Numbered from the stretch's first letter, positions 36,088 to 46,056 are shown. The stretch: DNA of 64,000 nucleotides from Primorskyibacter aestuariivivens (GCF_028023675.1 NZ_JAQIOZ010000017.1:1-64000); one strand, 5' to 3'. The notes: generated by a model not told the origin, from the letters alone. Numbers and translations are program-made.

Positions 36088-37368
36088 TCATGCATCAGGA
36101 AAAGGAAGGAATTCGACCAGCGCGCCTTTGGGCAGATGATCGCACTCGGCGGGCAACAAAAGGACACCATCCGCCAGCGGCAGAGTGCCCACGCGCCCGG
36201 AATGGGTAGCGCTGTCGCAGCCCGCAATCTCGCGCCCCTGATCGTCAAAGCCCAGCAGCGTGGCGGGGCGCAGCTCGCAGCGGCCCGGTTTGCGGTGGAT
36301 CGCGTTTTCGGTCACCACATGGCGACGGGCCGGGCCGGAGGCGCACTGCCCGGTCAGGCGCCGGACCAGTGCCGTGCCAAAAACCTGCCATGTGAGCAAC
36401 GCCGCCAGCGGATTGCCCGGCAGGCCCAGCCAGTGGGTACAGCCCAGAGCACCAAAGGACACCGGCTTGCCCGGTTTGATCGCCACGCCGCTGAAATGAA
36501 GGGTTCCGCCAAGCGCGGCGAGCGCCGGTTTCACGTGATCCTCTTCGCCCACCGACACGCCACCCGTGGTCACGATAAGATCGACCCGCCCTGCCAGCCC
36601 GGACAGCGCGAGTTCCAGCGCCGCGCGCGTATCCGCGACCTGAGCAATATTGACCAACTCCATATCGGCCTGAACCATCGCCGCGCAGAGCATCGGCGTG
36701 TTCACATCCCAGATCTCGGCCTCCTGCCGCCCGGTTCCGGCGCGGCGCACCTCATCGCCAGTGACCAGCAGCGCCACGCGCAGCTTGCGGCGCAGCTCGA
36801 CATGGCCCGCCCCGGCGGCGGCACAGGCGGCGATCTCGCGCGGGCCAAGCCGCGCCCCGGCCTCCAGAATGACCTGACCGGGCCGCATATCCGTGCCAGC
36901 GCGGCGGATGTTCAGCCCCGGCTCGGGACGCTTGGCAAAGGTGACCATATCCCCATCGCGCTGCGCATCCTCCTGCCGGATCACCGCATCAGCCCCCGGC
37001 GGGATCGGCGCGCCGGTAAAGATCCGCGCCACGCCGTCGGAGCCGACCGGTGTCGCCTCGCTCCACCCCGCAGGCACCCGCGCGGCAACGGCAAAGCGCC
37101 ACGGGCCATCGCCGGTGAAATCACCCGTGGCCACCGCATAGCCATCCATCGCCGCGTTGTCGAAAGGCGGCGTCATGGCAGAGGCCAGAACCGGTGCCGC
37201 CAGAACCCGGCCCACGGCCTGCATCAGCGGCATCGTTTCGTTCCCCACCACAGGCGCGGCATGGTGGATGATCCGCGCCAGCGCCGCGTCGATGCTGATC
37301 AGTTTGGACAGCTGTTCGGGCGCGTCACAGCCGCAGCCCTGCGGTTCGATCTTCTGGACGATCGTCAT
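36088..37368 (-). CDS. moeA: Molybdopterin molybdenumtransferase MoeA
   Basis: 426 residues. PFDNAAMDGYA, FTGAPIPPGADAVIRQED, ALLVTGDEV, VTTGGVSVGEEDHVK and GLPGNPLAALLTW cover the usual MoeA motifs. It inserts molybdate into adenylylated molybdopterin, and so completes the cofactor for NarG. It is coupled to the carbonic anhydrase gene by an ATGA overlap. The ATG at 37368 was chosen for that reason. A Cys-rich N-terminal GCGC is unusual but outside the domains. Confidence 0.92.
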   Translation of the reverse strand: MTIVQKIEPQGCGCDAPEQLSKLISIDAALARIIHHAAPVVGNETMPLMQAVGRVLAAPVLASAMTPPFDNAAMDGYAVATGDFTGDGPWRFAVAARVPAGWSEATPVGSDGVARIFTGAPIPPGADAVIRQEDAQRDGDMVTFAKRPEPGLNIRRAGTDMRPGQVILEAGARLGPREIAACAAAGAGHVELRRKLRVALLVTGDEVRRAGTGRQEAEIWDVNTPMLCAAMVQADMELVNIAQVADTRAALELALSGLAGRVDLIVTTGGVSVGEEDHVKPALAALGGTLHFSGVAIKPGKPVSFGALGCTHWLGLPGNPLAALLTWQVFGTALVRRLTGQCASGPARRHVVTENAIHRKPGRCELRPATLLGFDDQGREIAGCDSATHSGRVGTLPLADGVLLLPAECDHLPKGALVEFLPFPDA

Positions 37369-37982
37369 TGTGCCGCCTCCGCCAGGAAATGCCCCGGCCC
37401 GATGGAACAATCCAGATCGCGCAAGCGCCCGTCCCTGAGCCCGTAAATCAGCCCATGCACGCGGATATCGGCCCCGCGCGCCCAGGCTTTCTGCAAGATC
37501 GGCGTCTCGGTCACGCGCCGCACCCCTTCGATCACGTTCAGTTCGGCCAGTTTGTCACGCCGCGCCTCGATATCCGCACATTGCGCCAGATCGACCGCAT
37601 AGGCGCGCGCCAGTCGCCGGATCGGCTCCAGCCAGTGATCGGCCAGCCCGTGCGGCATGTCCTCGGTCGCGGCCTTGACCCCGCCACAGCCGTAATGGCC
37701 GCAGACGATGATTTCGCGCACGCCCAGCGCATCGACGGCAAACTCCAGTGCCGAGAGCAGGTTCATATCGCTTGAATGCACCACATTGGCCACGTTGCGA
37801 TGCACGAACACCTCGCCCGGATCGAGCCCGGCCACCACATTGGCGGGCACGCGGCTGTCGGAACAGCCGATCCAGAAAAACTCGGGCGCTTGCTGCCCGG
37901 CAAGCCGGGCGAAATAGCCGGGATCGTCGGCATGGCGCGCCTCGGACCACGCGACATTGCGGGTCAGCAGGTCATTGAGCAT
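37365..37982 (-). CDS. Beta-class carbonic anhydrase
   Basis: 205 residues. Zinc ligands are visible in CSDSRV and HYGCGG, with the Asp-Arg pair in SDSR. It interconverts carbon dioxide and bicarbonate in the cytoplasm. Within the nar operon it may handle carbon dioxide or pH during anaerobic respiration; that is inference. It overlaps the hemerythrin gene by 11 bases and moeA by four. Confidence 0.92.
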   Translation of the reverse strand: MLNDLLTRNVAWSEARHADDPGYFARLAGQQAPEFFWIGCSDSRVPANVVAGLDPGEVFVHRNVANVVHSSDMNLLSALEFAVDALGVREIIVCGHYGCGGVKAATEDMPHGLADHWLEPIRRLARAYAVDLAQCADIEARRDKLAELNVIEGVRRVTETPILQKAWARGADIRVHGLIYGLRDGRLRDLDCSIGPGHFLAEAAQ

Positions 37983-38544
37983 CGTCTCTCTCCATCATTC
38001 GGTCGAGCCCCCGGCGCGCCAGCATCCGCCGCGTGAGCGTTTCAAGGTCACTCCTGGTCAGCCGCAGCCGCGCAAAGGGCAGCATGACCGCGTTCTCAAG
38101 GATCAGGTGGCGGCGGATCTGCCCGGCGAAATCCCCCAGCCGGTACACCATCAGGTCGCTGATCGCCCCGCCGGTTTCGGCCAGCGTCTCGAAGCTGTCG
38201 ATCACTTCGGGCAGGTTGGCGTTGATCCGCGCGTGCTCCTGATCCAGCCGCACCTTGAGCCGGGGCATGTCGTCCTCGGGCGTGCTGCGCCGCATCAGGA
38301 GCGGCAACAGGTCCTCATCCTCATCCGCCACCAGAAGCGGCAGCTCTTCGGTCAGGAAACTCAGCATCGCCGCCGCCTCGTCGGCCGTCACATGCGCCGC
38401 CCCGGCCAGCCGGTCAAGCTCGCCGCACATGGCGCGGATGCGCAGGTGATCGGCGGCGATGAACTCCAGCGGATCGCCGATCAGGCGCGGATCGGTGGGC
38501 GACAGGCCGTCACCACGGCGCGCGGGATCTGTCCGGCTGATCAT
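37972..38544 (-). CDS. Hemerythrin HHE-domain protein
   Basis: 190 residues, all helical. Likely iron ligands are spread as in HHE domains: HLRIRAMCGELDRL, EDEDLLPLL, QEHARINANLPEV and RRHLILENAVMLP. Such proteins bind oxygen or nitric oxide or sense them. Its place in a nitrate reductase operon suggests protection against nitric oxide or di-iron repair; not proven. Confidence 0.82.
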   Translation of the reverse strand: MISRTDPARRGDGLSPTDPRLIGDPLEFIAADHLRIRAMCGELDRLAGAAHVTADEAAAMLSFLTEELPLLVADEDEDLLPLLMRRSTPEDDMPRLKVRLDQEHARINANLPEVIDSFETLAETGGAISDLMVYRLGDFAGQIRRHLILENAVMLPFARLRLTRSDLETLTRRMLARRGLDRMMERDDAQ

Positions 38545-38560
38545 ATCCGCGCCCCTCCCC

Positions 38561-39358
38561 TTACACCGGTTTCAGATCCGCGCCGGTGATCTCGGCACCT
38601 TGCGCCAGTTCATCGACAAAGCCCCGCGCGGCCCGCGCCCATTGGGCTTTTTCCATCGCCTCGGCAATCTTGCCCTGTACCGTCTCAAACGGCAGGACCG
38701 CGCCCGGGGCCACAGCATCCATGCGGATCACATGCCAGCCATGACGGGTGAGCACCGGTGCGGCGCTGATCACGCCCTCTTCCATCCGGCGCAGCGCGGC
38801 CTCAAACTCAGGCACCGTGTCACCCGGCCCCAATTGGCCCAGCGTGCCGTTCGAGGCCTTGGAGCCGCAATCGCTGTGCTCGCTGGCCAGTTTGCCAAAG
38901 CCGCGCGGATTGGCCTGCGCCTGTTCCGCCAGCGCAATGGCCCGGACCTGTGCCTGATCGCGTGCCGCCGCATCACGCGGATCACAAGCGCAGAGGATAT
39001 GCGACACCTCCCAGAGCGGCGGCGCACGGAAACGTGACGGGTCGCGCGCCCATTCGGCGCGCACTGCGACCTCATCGGGCGGGCTCACCGCGACCACCCG
39101 GTCGAGAAGGCCCCGGATCAGGGCCTCCTCGTCTGTCTCGTACCGCCCCGGTCCAACCTCGGCAGGTTCCGGGGTCAATCCGCGCCGCCGCGCTTCCTGC
39201 AACAGGAGCGTGCGCACGGCGACCGCATTCGCGGCCTTGCGCCATGCGATGCCGGGCTTGCCCTTGGGCGCGTCATGGTTCTGCGCCTCGGAGGCCACCA
39301 CCGCATGGGGCACGGTTTCGCCATTCACGATCAGGTCGGGAAAGAGTGCTGCGTTCAT
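38561..39358 (-). CDS. Parvulin-type peptidyl-prolyl isomerase (NifM/PpiC-like)
   Basis: 265 residues. An N-terminal helical part is followed by a parvulin domain (about 120-225): EVSHILCACDPRD, LASEHSDCGSKASNGTLGQLGPGDTVPEFE and TRHGWHVIRMD. There is no signal peptide, so it is cytoplasmic. A similar gene follows narI in Pseudomonas, where it is thought to help fold the reductase. The ATG at 39358 has GGAG eight bases upstream; a GTG at 39367 overlapping the narI stop is also possible. Confidence 0.85.
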   Translation of the reverse strand: MNAALFPDLIVNGETVPHAVVASEAQNHDAPKGKPGIAWRKAANAVAVRTLLLQEARRRGLTPEPAEVGPGRYETDEEALIRGLLDRVVAVSPPDEVAVRAEWARDPSRFRAPPLWEVSHILCACDPRDAAARDQAQVRAIALAEQAQANPRGFGKLASEHSDCGSKASNGTLGQLGPGDTVPEFEAALRRMEEGVISAAPVLTRHGWHVIRMDAVAPGAVLPFETVQGKIAEAMEKAQWARAARGFVDELAQGAEITGADLKPV

Positions 39359-39363
39359 CGCTC

Positions 39364-40104
39364 TCACTCCGCCGGTGTGCTGCGTTGGGCCTTGCCGTCA
39401 CGCGCGGGCAACGGGGCGCTGCGCCGCGAGCGCACGATCTGGTAACCGCGCCGACCAATAAGGTAGCGGAACGGGGAAGCAAACCCGGAGACCAGATGCA
39501 CAAGCCGGGTAAAGGGAAAGACCAGGATGATGGTCATGCCAAGGATCAGGTGCAGTTTGAAGACCAGCGCCACATCCGCGATGTAGCTGGCCGCCGCACC
39601 GTCAAAGGTGAAGATCCCCTGCGCCCATGACATGAACTTGGTCATTTCATGCCCGTCCAGATGGCCGAGCGACACAAACACCGTGCCCAGCCCCAGAACA
39701 AGCTGCGCCAGAAGCATGGCGAGAATGGCGATATCGGCAAAGCTCGATGTCTGGCGAATGCGCGGATCGGTCCAACGGCGATGGAACAGCATACCGCCGC
39801 CCACCAGCGCCATGACCCCGGCGATGCCACCGGCGACCACGGCCAGCAACTGTTTGGCGCCGTGGCTGATCCCCACCGCGTCAAAGATCTGGATCGGGGT
39901 CAAAAGGCCGATGACATGGCCCAGCGTGATCACGATCAACCCGACATGGAACAGGATCGATCCGACGATCAGTTGCTTGCGCCGCAACAGTTGCGAGGAC
40001 GAGGATTTCCAGGTGAACGGATCGCGGTCATAACGCGCGATGGACCCCATGATCGCCACGCCAAGCGCGATATAGGGGAAGATTCCAAAGAAGAAATTAT
40101 GCAT
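39364..40104 (-). CDS. narI: Respiratory nitrate reductase gamma subunit NarI
   Basis: 246 residues with five membrane helices and conserved His residues (LFHVGLIVITLGHVIGL and KLHLILGMTIILVFP) that bind two b-haems. It takes electrons from quinol and passes them to NarH. The start at 40104 (MHNFFFGIFPY) has GGAGG five bases upstream; a GTG at 40119 overlapping narJ is less likely. The C-terminal tail is Arg-rich and longer than usual. Confidence 0.94.
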   Translation of the reverse strand: MHNFFFGIFPYIALGVAIMGSIARYDRDPFTWKSSSSQLLRRKQLIVGSILFHVGLIVITLGHVIGLLTPIQIFDAVGISHGAKQLLAVVAGGIAGVMALVGGGMLFHRRWTDPRIRQTSSFADIAILAMLLAQLVLGLGTVFVSLGHLDGHEMTKFMSWAQGIFTFDGAAASYIADVALVFKLHLILGMTIILVFPFTRLVHLVSGFASPFRYLIGRRGYQIVRSRRSAPLPARDGKAQRSTPAE

Positions 40105-40115
40105 CTGAGCCTCCA

Positions 40116-40808
40116 TCACTCTGCGGCGGGGCGGATGGGCTCATCCATCCGGGCCAGCATGTCACGCGTCACCGGGCAACCGGCATTCGGATCGGGGCCA
40201 AAGCGCACTTCGCTTTCCTCCCAGACCGCGTCCAGCGCCTCGAGATCGTTGGGGTCGGTTTCGGGCTGGTCCAGAAGCTCGGCCACGGCCTCGCGGTTGG
40301 CCTTCGCACCGGAAAGCTGAAGAAGAGCGGCGAACACGGCAGCATAAGGGCTTTCCCGCCGGACAAGCCGGGCGTTCAGGGCCTCGAATATATGCGCCGC
40401 GTCCGCCAGAGTTTCCTGCGCCTCGACGAAGGGACGTGTGGACAGGAATTCGAGCAGAACCGGAAGATGATCCGGCAGCTCGCTGGTGACGGGTTCGAAC
40501 CCGCCATCCCGGTATGTCTCCAAGAGCGACACCATCGCGCCGCCCCGGTCCCGGCTTTCGCCATGGACATGCTCGAACAGGTTGAGCGACAGGGTGCGCG
40601 ACCGGTCAAAGAGCATGACATATTGCTCTTCGAGATCGTAGATATCGCGGCTGGCCAACTCGTCGACAAGCGGGCGGAGCGTCCGGCGCGCCGCCGCGGT
40701 CAGCCGCGTGTCCGAGGCCAGCACCGCGCCGATTTCCGGCATGGCCGCCTGCAATTCGCGGGTCGGGTAGCTCAGAACAAGCGAAATGGCTTTCATAGAA
40801 CGGTCCAT
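40116..40808 (-). CDS. narJ: Nitrate reductase chaperone NarJ
   Basis: 230 residues, TorD/NarJ helical fold. SLVLSYPTRELQA, LEEQYVMLFDRSRTLSLNLFEHVHGESRDRG and LPDHLPVLLEFLS are typical. NarJ binds the NarG N-terminus and holds back membrane docking until the molybdenum cofactor and clusters are inserted. It overlaps narH (TGATG) with GGAGG upstream. Confidence 0.94.
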   Translation of the reverse strand: MDRSMKAISLVLSYPTRELQAAMPEIGAVLASDTRLTAAARRTLRPLVDELASRDIYDLEEQYVMLFDRSRTLSLNLFEHVHGESRDRGGAMVSLLETYRDGGFEPVTSELPDHLPVLLEFLSTRPFVEAQETLADAAHIFEALNARLVRRESPYAAVFAALLQLSGAKANREAVAELLDQPETDPNDLEALDAVWEESEVRFGPDPNAGCPVTRDMLARMDEPIRPAAE

Positions 40809-42331
40809 CACTGCACCTCCGTGGGCATTTTCAGGGGTTTCTTCGACCCGCCAAAGAGCGAGCCCTTGGAGATGCCGGTGGAGCATCCGTTGCCATCGGT
40901 AAAGCCGCAGCCGCCGCGCAGGTCATAGGCTTCCTCGACCTGTTCGCGGTGCGTGGTCGGGATGACAAACCGGTCCTCGTAATCGGCCAGCGCCATGATC
41001 TTGTACATGTCCTCGATCACCCGGCCCGAGAGACCGACGCGCGCGGCAATGGCCTCGTCGCGCACGCCGTCCACGGTCTTGGCGCGCATATAGGCGCGCA
41101 TGGCCAGCATCCGTTCCAGCGCATGGGCCACCGGTTCCTCGTCCCCGGCGGTCAGCATATTGGCGAGGTATTTCAGCGGGATGCGCAGGTTGCGCACATC
41201 CGGCATCGCCCCGTCCGTGCCAATGGCCCCGGCCTCGGCGGCGTTCTGGATCGGGCTGAGCGGCGGGATATACCACACCATCGGCAGCGTCCGGTATTCC
41301 GGGTGCAGCGGAAAGGCGACCTTCCACTCCATGGCCATTTTCCAGATCGGGCTTTCTTGAGCCGCCTTGATCCAGTCCTCGGGGATGCCATCGGCGCGGG
41401 CGGTTTCAATCACCACCGGGTCGTTGGGGTCAAGGAACACGTCAAGCTGCGCGTCATAGAGATCGGTCTTTTGCGGAGCGTTGGCCGCTTCCTCGATCTT
41501 GTCCGCATCATAGAGCATCACGCCGATATAGCGGATGCGCCCCACGCAGGTTTCCGAACACACGGTCGGATTGCCGCTCTCGATGCGCGGGTAACACAGC
41601 GTGCATTTCTCCGATTTGCCGGTCGACCAGTTGTAATAGACCTTCTTGTACGGACAGCCCGACACACACATCCGCCAACCCCGGCATTTCTCCTGGTCGA
41701 TCAGGACAATCCCGTCCTCTTCGCGCTTGTAGATCGCGCCCGAGGGGCAGGAAGCTGCACAGGCCGGGTTCAGGCAGTGTTCACACAGCCGGGGGAGATA
41801 CATCATGAAGGTGTTCTCGTATTCCCCGTAGATCTGCTTCTGGATGCCCTCGAAATTGTAATCCTCGGAGCGTTTCGAAAACTCGCCGCCCAGGATTTCC
41901 TCCCAGTTCGGGCCTTTCTCGATCTTTTCGATCCGTTCCCCGGTGATCTTGGAGCGGGGGCGCGCCGTCGGGAACGCCTGCATCTCGGGGGCGGATTTCA
42001 GGTGGTCATAGTCGAAATCGAACGGTTCATAGTAATCGTCGATCTCGGGCAGATCCGGGTTGCCGAACATGTTCGCCAGGATCCGCCATTTCGACCCTTG
42101 CTTGGGCTGGAGCTTTCCGGATTTGGTCCGCTCCCAGCCGCCGTTCCAACGCTCCTGGTTTTCCCAGTCGGTGGGATAGCCGGTGCCGGGCTTGGTTTCG
42201 ACATTGTTGAACCACGCGTATTCGACACCGTCGCGGCTGGTCCAGACATTCTTGCAGGTAACAGAGCAGGTGTGGCACCCGATGCATTTATCGAGGTTCA
42301 GCACCATGCCGATTTGCGCACGAATTCTCAT
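40808..42331 (-). CDS. narH: Respiratory nitrate reductase beta subunit NarH
   Basis: 507 residues. Four cluster-binding cysteine groups are visible: CIGCHTCSVTCK, CEHCLNPACAASCPSG, CRGWRMCVSGCP and CTLC...CSETC. The Trp in CRGWRMC replaces a Cys and marks the 3Fe-4S cluster, as in other NarH. It carries electrons from NarI to NarG. ATG at 42331 overlaps the narG stop by four bases. Confidence 0.96.
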   Translation of the reverse strand: MRIRAQIGMVLNLDKCIGCHTCSVTCKNVWTSRDGVEYAWFNNVETKPGTGYPTDWENQERWNGGWERTKSGKLQPKQGSKWRILANMFGNPDLPEIDDYYEPFDFDYDHLKSAPEMQAFPTARPRSKITGERIEKIEKGPNWEEILGGEFSKRSEDYNFEGIQKQIYGEYENTFMMYLPRLCEHCLNPACAASCPSGAIYKREEDGIVLIDQEKCRGWRMCVSGCPYKKVYYNWSTGKSEKCTLCYPRIESGNPTVCSETCVGRIRYIGVMLYDADKIEEAANAPQKTDLYDAQLDVFLDPNDPVVIETARADGIPEDWIKAAQESPIWKMAMEWKVAFPLHPEYRTLPMVWYIPPLSPIQNAAEAGAIGTDGAMPDVRNLRIPLKYLANMLTAGDEEPVAHALERMLAMRAYMRAKTVDGVRDEAIAARVGLSGRVIEDMYKIMALADYEDRFVIPTTHREQVEEAYDLRGGCGFTDGNGCSTGISKGSLFGGSKKPLKMPTEVQ

Positions 42332-45300
42332 TCCGCTGCCTCCTTCGGGGTAGCTTCTTGGTCGAGCCAATCGACCTTTTTCATCTTCTTCACGATCACG
42401 AACTCATCGCGGTTCGCCCCCACGGTTCCGTAGTAGTTGAAGCCGTAGGATTGCTGGGCATAGCCGCCGATCATATGCGTGGGTTTGAGCGTGGCGCGGG
42501 TCACCGAGTTGTGGATGCCGCCGCGCAAGCCGGTCTTTTCAGAGCCGGGCGTGTTCACGATCTTTTCCTGCGCGTGATACATGAAGGTCGTGCCGTCCTT
42601 CATCCGCTGGGACACAACGGCCCGGGCGGTCAGCGCCCCGTTCACGTTGTACAGCTCGACCCAGTCATTATCCTCGATCCCTGCCTTCTTGGCGTCGTTC
42701 TCGGAAATCCAGATGACCGGCCCACCCCGGTTGAGCGTGAGCATCAAGAGGTTGTCGGAATAGGTCGAGTGAATGCCCCATTTCTGGTGCGGCGTGATGA
42801 AGTTGAGCGTGAGCGTGTCGCCCTCGTCCTGCACAGCCTCGGTGATGGTCTTGAGATCGACCGGGGGCCGGTAGGACATGAACCCCTCGCCAAAGGCCAG
42901 CATCCACAGGTGATCCTGATAGAGCTGCTGGCGTCCCGTGAGTGTGCGCCATGGGATCAGTTCATGCACGTTGGTGTAGCCCGCGTTGTAGCAGACCTTT
43001 TCGCTCTCCAGCCCGGACCATGTGGGCGACGAGATGATCTTGCGCGGTTGCGCGGCGATGTCGCGGAACCGGATCTTTTCGTCCTCCTTGGGCAGGGCCA
43101 GATGGGTGTGATCGCGCCCGGTGGCCTTGGACAGAGCCTCCCATGCCTTGACCGCGACCTCGCCATTGGTCTCCGGGGCCAGCATCAGCACCACCTCGGT
43201 TGCGTCGATATCGCTGACGATCCTGGCGCAGCCCTTGGTCGGGCCGTCCTCCCAGACACCGTTGAGATCACGCAGATGCTGCACCTCGTGCTCGGTGTTC
43301 CAGCTGATGCCCTTGCCGCCATTGCCCAGCTTGTCCAGAAGCGGGCCAAGCGCGGTAAAGCGGTCGCCGATGGCGGTATAATCCCGCTCAACCGCGATAT
43401 AGTTCGGCGCGGTCTTGCCGGGGATCAGGTCGCATTCGCCTTTCTTCCAGTCACGCACCTGATCCTGCGCCAACTCGCCGGGCGTGTCATGCAGGATGGG
43501 CAGGGCGACAATGTCGGTCTCTTGCCCAAGGATTTCCGGCGCGACCTCCTGCACCTTGTAGGCCAGGGATTTGAAGATCTCCCAGTCAGATTTGCTCTCA
43601 TAGGCCGGGTCAACCGCCGCCTGAAGCGGGTGGATGAACGGGTGCATGTCCGAGGTGTTCAGGTCGTTCTTCTCGTACCAGCTTGCCGTGGGCAGCACGA
43701 TGTCGGAATAGACCGCCGTCGTGCTCATGCGGAAGTCGATGGTCACCAGCAGGTCAAGCTTGCCGCGCGGACCCTCGTCATGCCACTTGGCTTCCTTGGG
43801 CAGTTGCGCGCCTTCCTCGCCCAGATCGCGGCCCATGACACCGTGATCGGTGCCCAGAAGGTGCTTGAGGAAATACTCATGCCCCTTGCCGGACGATCCC
43901 AAGAGGTTGGAGCGCCAGACAAAGAGGTTACGCGGCCAGTTCTCGGGCGCATCCGGGTCCTCGCAGGACATTTCCAGATCGCCGGATTTGAGCTGCTCGG
44001 CCACGTATTGCGGCACCTCCTTGCCCGCCGCTTTCGCCTGTTTGGCGACCTCAAGCGGGTTGGTCTTGAGCTGCGGCGCAGAGGGCAGCCACCCCATCCG
44101 CTCAGCGCGAATGTTGTAGTCGATCATCGAGATGTCCCAATCGCCCTCGGGCGCGGTGGGGGACAGGATCTCGCCTGCGGTCAGCGTCTCGTAACGCCAC
44201 TGGTCGGTATGGGCGTACCAGGCGCTGGTCGAGTTCATGTGACGCGGCGGGCGGCTCCAATCCAGCGCAAAGGCCAGCGGCAGCCAGCCGGTCTGCGGGC
44301 GCAGCTTTTCCTGCCCCACGTAATGCGCCCAGCCGCCGCCGGACTGACCCACGCAGCCGCACATCACCAGCATGTTGATGACGCCGCGATAGTTCATGTC
44401 CATGTGGTACCAGTGGTTCATCGCCGCGCCGATGATGATCATCGACTTGCCGTTCGTCTTCTCGGCATTCTGGGCGAATTCACGGGCCACATGGGTGATC
44501 CTGTCGGCGGAGACGCCGGTGATCTTCTCGGCCCATTTGGGCGTGCCGGGAATATCCTCACCATAATCCTTGGCAACCCAGTCACCGCCCAGACCCCGAT
44601 CAAGGCCGTAATTGGCGCAGAACAGGTCGAACACCGTCGCAACAGCGACCTCGCCCTCGGCGGTCTTGATGCGTTTGACCGGCACATTCTTGGTCAGCAC
44701 ATTGGGGCGCTTGTCCCCGGTTGAGAATTGCTCGGTCGCATCCGCGCCGAAATAGGGGAAATCCACGCCGACCACATCGTCATGATCCTCGTCCAGCACC
44801 TGGCTCATGCGCAGACGTGTCTCGGTGCCGGCGGCTTTCTCTTCGAGGTTCCATTCGCCGTCCTCGCCCCAGCGATAGCCGATGGAGCCATTGGGCGCGA
44901 CCAGCCCGCCGGAAGCCTCATCAAAGGCGACGGTTTTCCATTCCGGGTTGTTCTCTTCGCCCAGTTTGCCGTCGAGGTCATCGGCCCGCAGGAAGCGGCC
45001 CGGGATCATCTTGCCGTCTTTCTCTTCCAGCTTCACCAGCATCGGGAAGTCGGAGTATTTGCGGCAATATTCCTCGAAATACGGGGCCTGACGGTCAAGG
45101 TGGAATTCGCGCAGGATCACGTGGCCAAAGGCCATGGCCAGCGCCGCGTCGGTGCCCTGTTTCACGTTGAGCCAGACATCGCCGAACTTGGCGGCCTCGG
45201 AATAGTCGGGACAGATGACGGCGGATTTGGTGCCGCGATAGCGCGCCTCGGTATAGAAATGCGCGTCCGGGGTCCGGGTCTGCGGCACGTTCGAGCCCCA

Positions 45301-46056
45301 GAGCAGCAGGTAACCGGCATTGTACCAGTCCGCCGATTCCGGCACGTCGGTCTGTTCGCCCCAGGTCATCGGGGACGCGGGGGGCAGGTCGCAATACCAG
45401 TCATAGAAGGACATGCAGACACCGCCCATCAGCGACAGGTACCGCGATCCGGCGGCGTAAGAGATCATCGACATGGCCGGGATCGGCGAAAAGCCAAAGA
45501 TCCGGTCGGGGCCATAGGTTTTCGCGGTATAGGCGTTGGCGGCGGCGGTGATTTCCGTGGCCTCGTCCCATGTGGCGCGCACGAAACCGCCCTTGCCCCG
45601 CGTCTCGACATAAGAGGCGCGCAGGATCGGGTCGCTCTGGAGCTTGGTCCAGGCCTCGATCGGGCTCAGGCTCTCGCGCATCTTGCGCCAGATCTTCATC
45701 AGCCGTCCGCGTACAAGCGGGTTCTTCACCCTGTTCGCGGAATAGAGATACCAGCTATAGGACGCGCCGCGCGCACAGCCGCGCGGCTCGTGGTTGGGCA
45801 GGTCGGGGCGGGTGCGCGGGTAATCGGTCTGCTGGGTTTCCCAGGTGACGATCCCGGATTTCACATAGATCTTCCAGCTGCACGACCCGGTGCAGTTCAC
45901 ACCATGGGTCGAGCGCACGATCTTGTCGTGGCGCCAGCGGTTTCTGTAGGTGTCCTCCCAGTCGCGGCTTTCGCGCGTGACCTGGCCATGGCCGTTGGAG
46001 AACTGTTCCAGTTCATTAGACTGGAGAAAGTTCAATCTGTCGAGCAGGTGGCTCAT
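42328..46056 (-). CDS. narG: Respiratory nitrate reductase alpha subunit NarG
   Basis: 1242 residues. The first iron-sulfur cluster uses His51, Cys55, Cys59 and Cys94 (THGVNCTGSCS, PRGCARGAS), the NarG-specific His-Cys3 set. The molybdenum-ligand Asp lies in YCDLPPASPMTWGEQTDVPES, split at CDLPPASP. It reduces nitrate to nitrite on the cytoplasmic face. The start at 46056 (MSHLLDRLNFLQSNE) is the usual one. No sign of truncation. Confidence 0.96.
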   Translation of the reverse strand: MSHLLDRLNFLQSNELEQFSNGHGQVTRESRDWEDTYRNRWRHDKIVRSTHGVNCTGSCSWKIYVKSGIVTWETQQTDYPRTRPDLPNHEPRGCARGASYSWYLYSANRVKNPLVRGRLMKIWRKMRESLSPIEAWTKLQSDPILRASYVETRGKGGFVRATWDEATEITAAANAYTAKTYGPDRIFGFSPIPAMSMISYAAGSRYLSLMGGVCMSFYDWYCDLPPASPMTWGEQTDVPESADWYNAGYLLLWGSNVPQTRTPDAHFYTEARYRGTKSAVICPDYSEAAKFGDVWLNVKQGTDAALAMAFGHVILREFHLDRQAPYFEEYCRKYSDFPMLVKLEEKDGKMIPGRFLRADDLDGKLGEENNPEWKTVAFDEASGGLVAPNGSIGYRWGEDGEWNLEEKAAGTETRLRMSQVLDEDHDDVVGVDFPYFGADATEQFSTGDKRPNVLTKNVPVKRIKTAEGEVAVATVFDLFCANYGLDRGLGGDWVAKDYGEDIPGTPKWAEKITGVSADRITHVAREFAQNAEKTNGKSMIIIGAAMNHWYHMDMNYRGVINMLVMCGCVGQSGGGWAHYVGQEKLRPQTGWLPLAFALDWSRPPRHMNSTSAWYAHTDQWRYETLTAGEILSPTAPEGDWDISMIDYNIRAERMGWLPSAPQLKTNPLEVAKQAKAAGKEVPQYVAEQLKSGDLEMSCEDPDAPENWPRNLFVWRSNLLGSSGKGHEYFLKHLLGTDHGVMGRDLGEEGAQLPKEAKWHDEGPRGKLDLLVTIDFRMSTTAVYSDIVLPTASWYEKNDLNTSDMHPFIHPLQAAVDPAYESKSDWEIFKSLAYKVQEVAPEILGQETDIVALPILHDTPGELAQDQVRDWKKGECDLIPGKTAPNYIAVERDYTAIGDRFTALGPLLDKLGNGGKGISWNTEHEVQHLRDLNGVWEDGPTKGCARIVSDIDATEVVLMLAPETNGEVAVKAWEALSKATGRDHTHLALPKEDEKIRFRDIAAQPRKIISSPTWSGLESEKVCYNAGYTNVHELIPWRTLTGRQQLYQDHLWMLAFGEGFMSYRPPVDLKTITEAVQDEGDTLTLNFITPHQKWGIHSTYSDNLLMLTLNRGGPVIWISENDAKKAGIEDNDWVELYNVNGALTARAVVSQRMKDGTTFMYHAQEKIVNTPGSEKTGLRGGIHNSVTRATLKPTHMIGGYAQQSYGFNYYGTVGANRDEFVIVKKMKKVDWLDQEATPKEAAE

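Noticed and set aside
40491-40506. GGTTCGAACCC, resembling a tRNA T-loop
   Set aside because: It lies inside narJ coding sequence and no acceptor or anticodon arms can be folded around it.
42358-44724. 788-codon open frame opposite narG
   Set aside because: Same artefact: narG is certain, and the antisense protein matches nothing.
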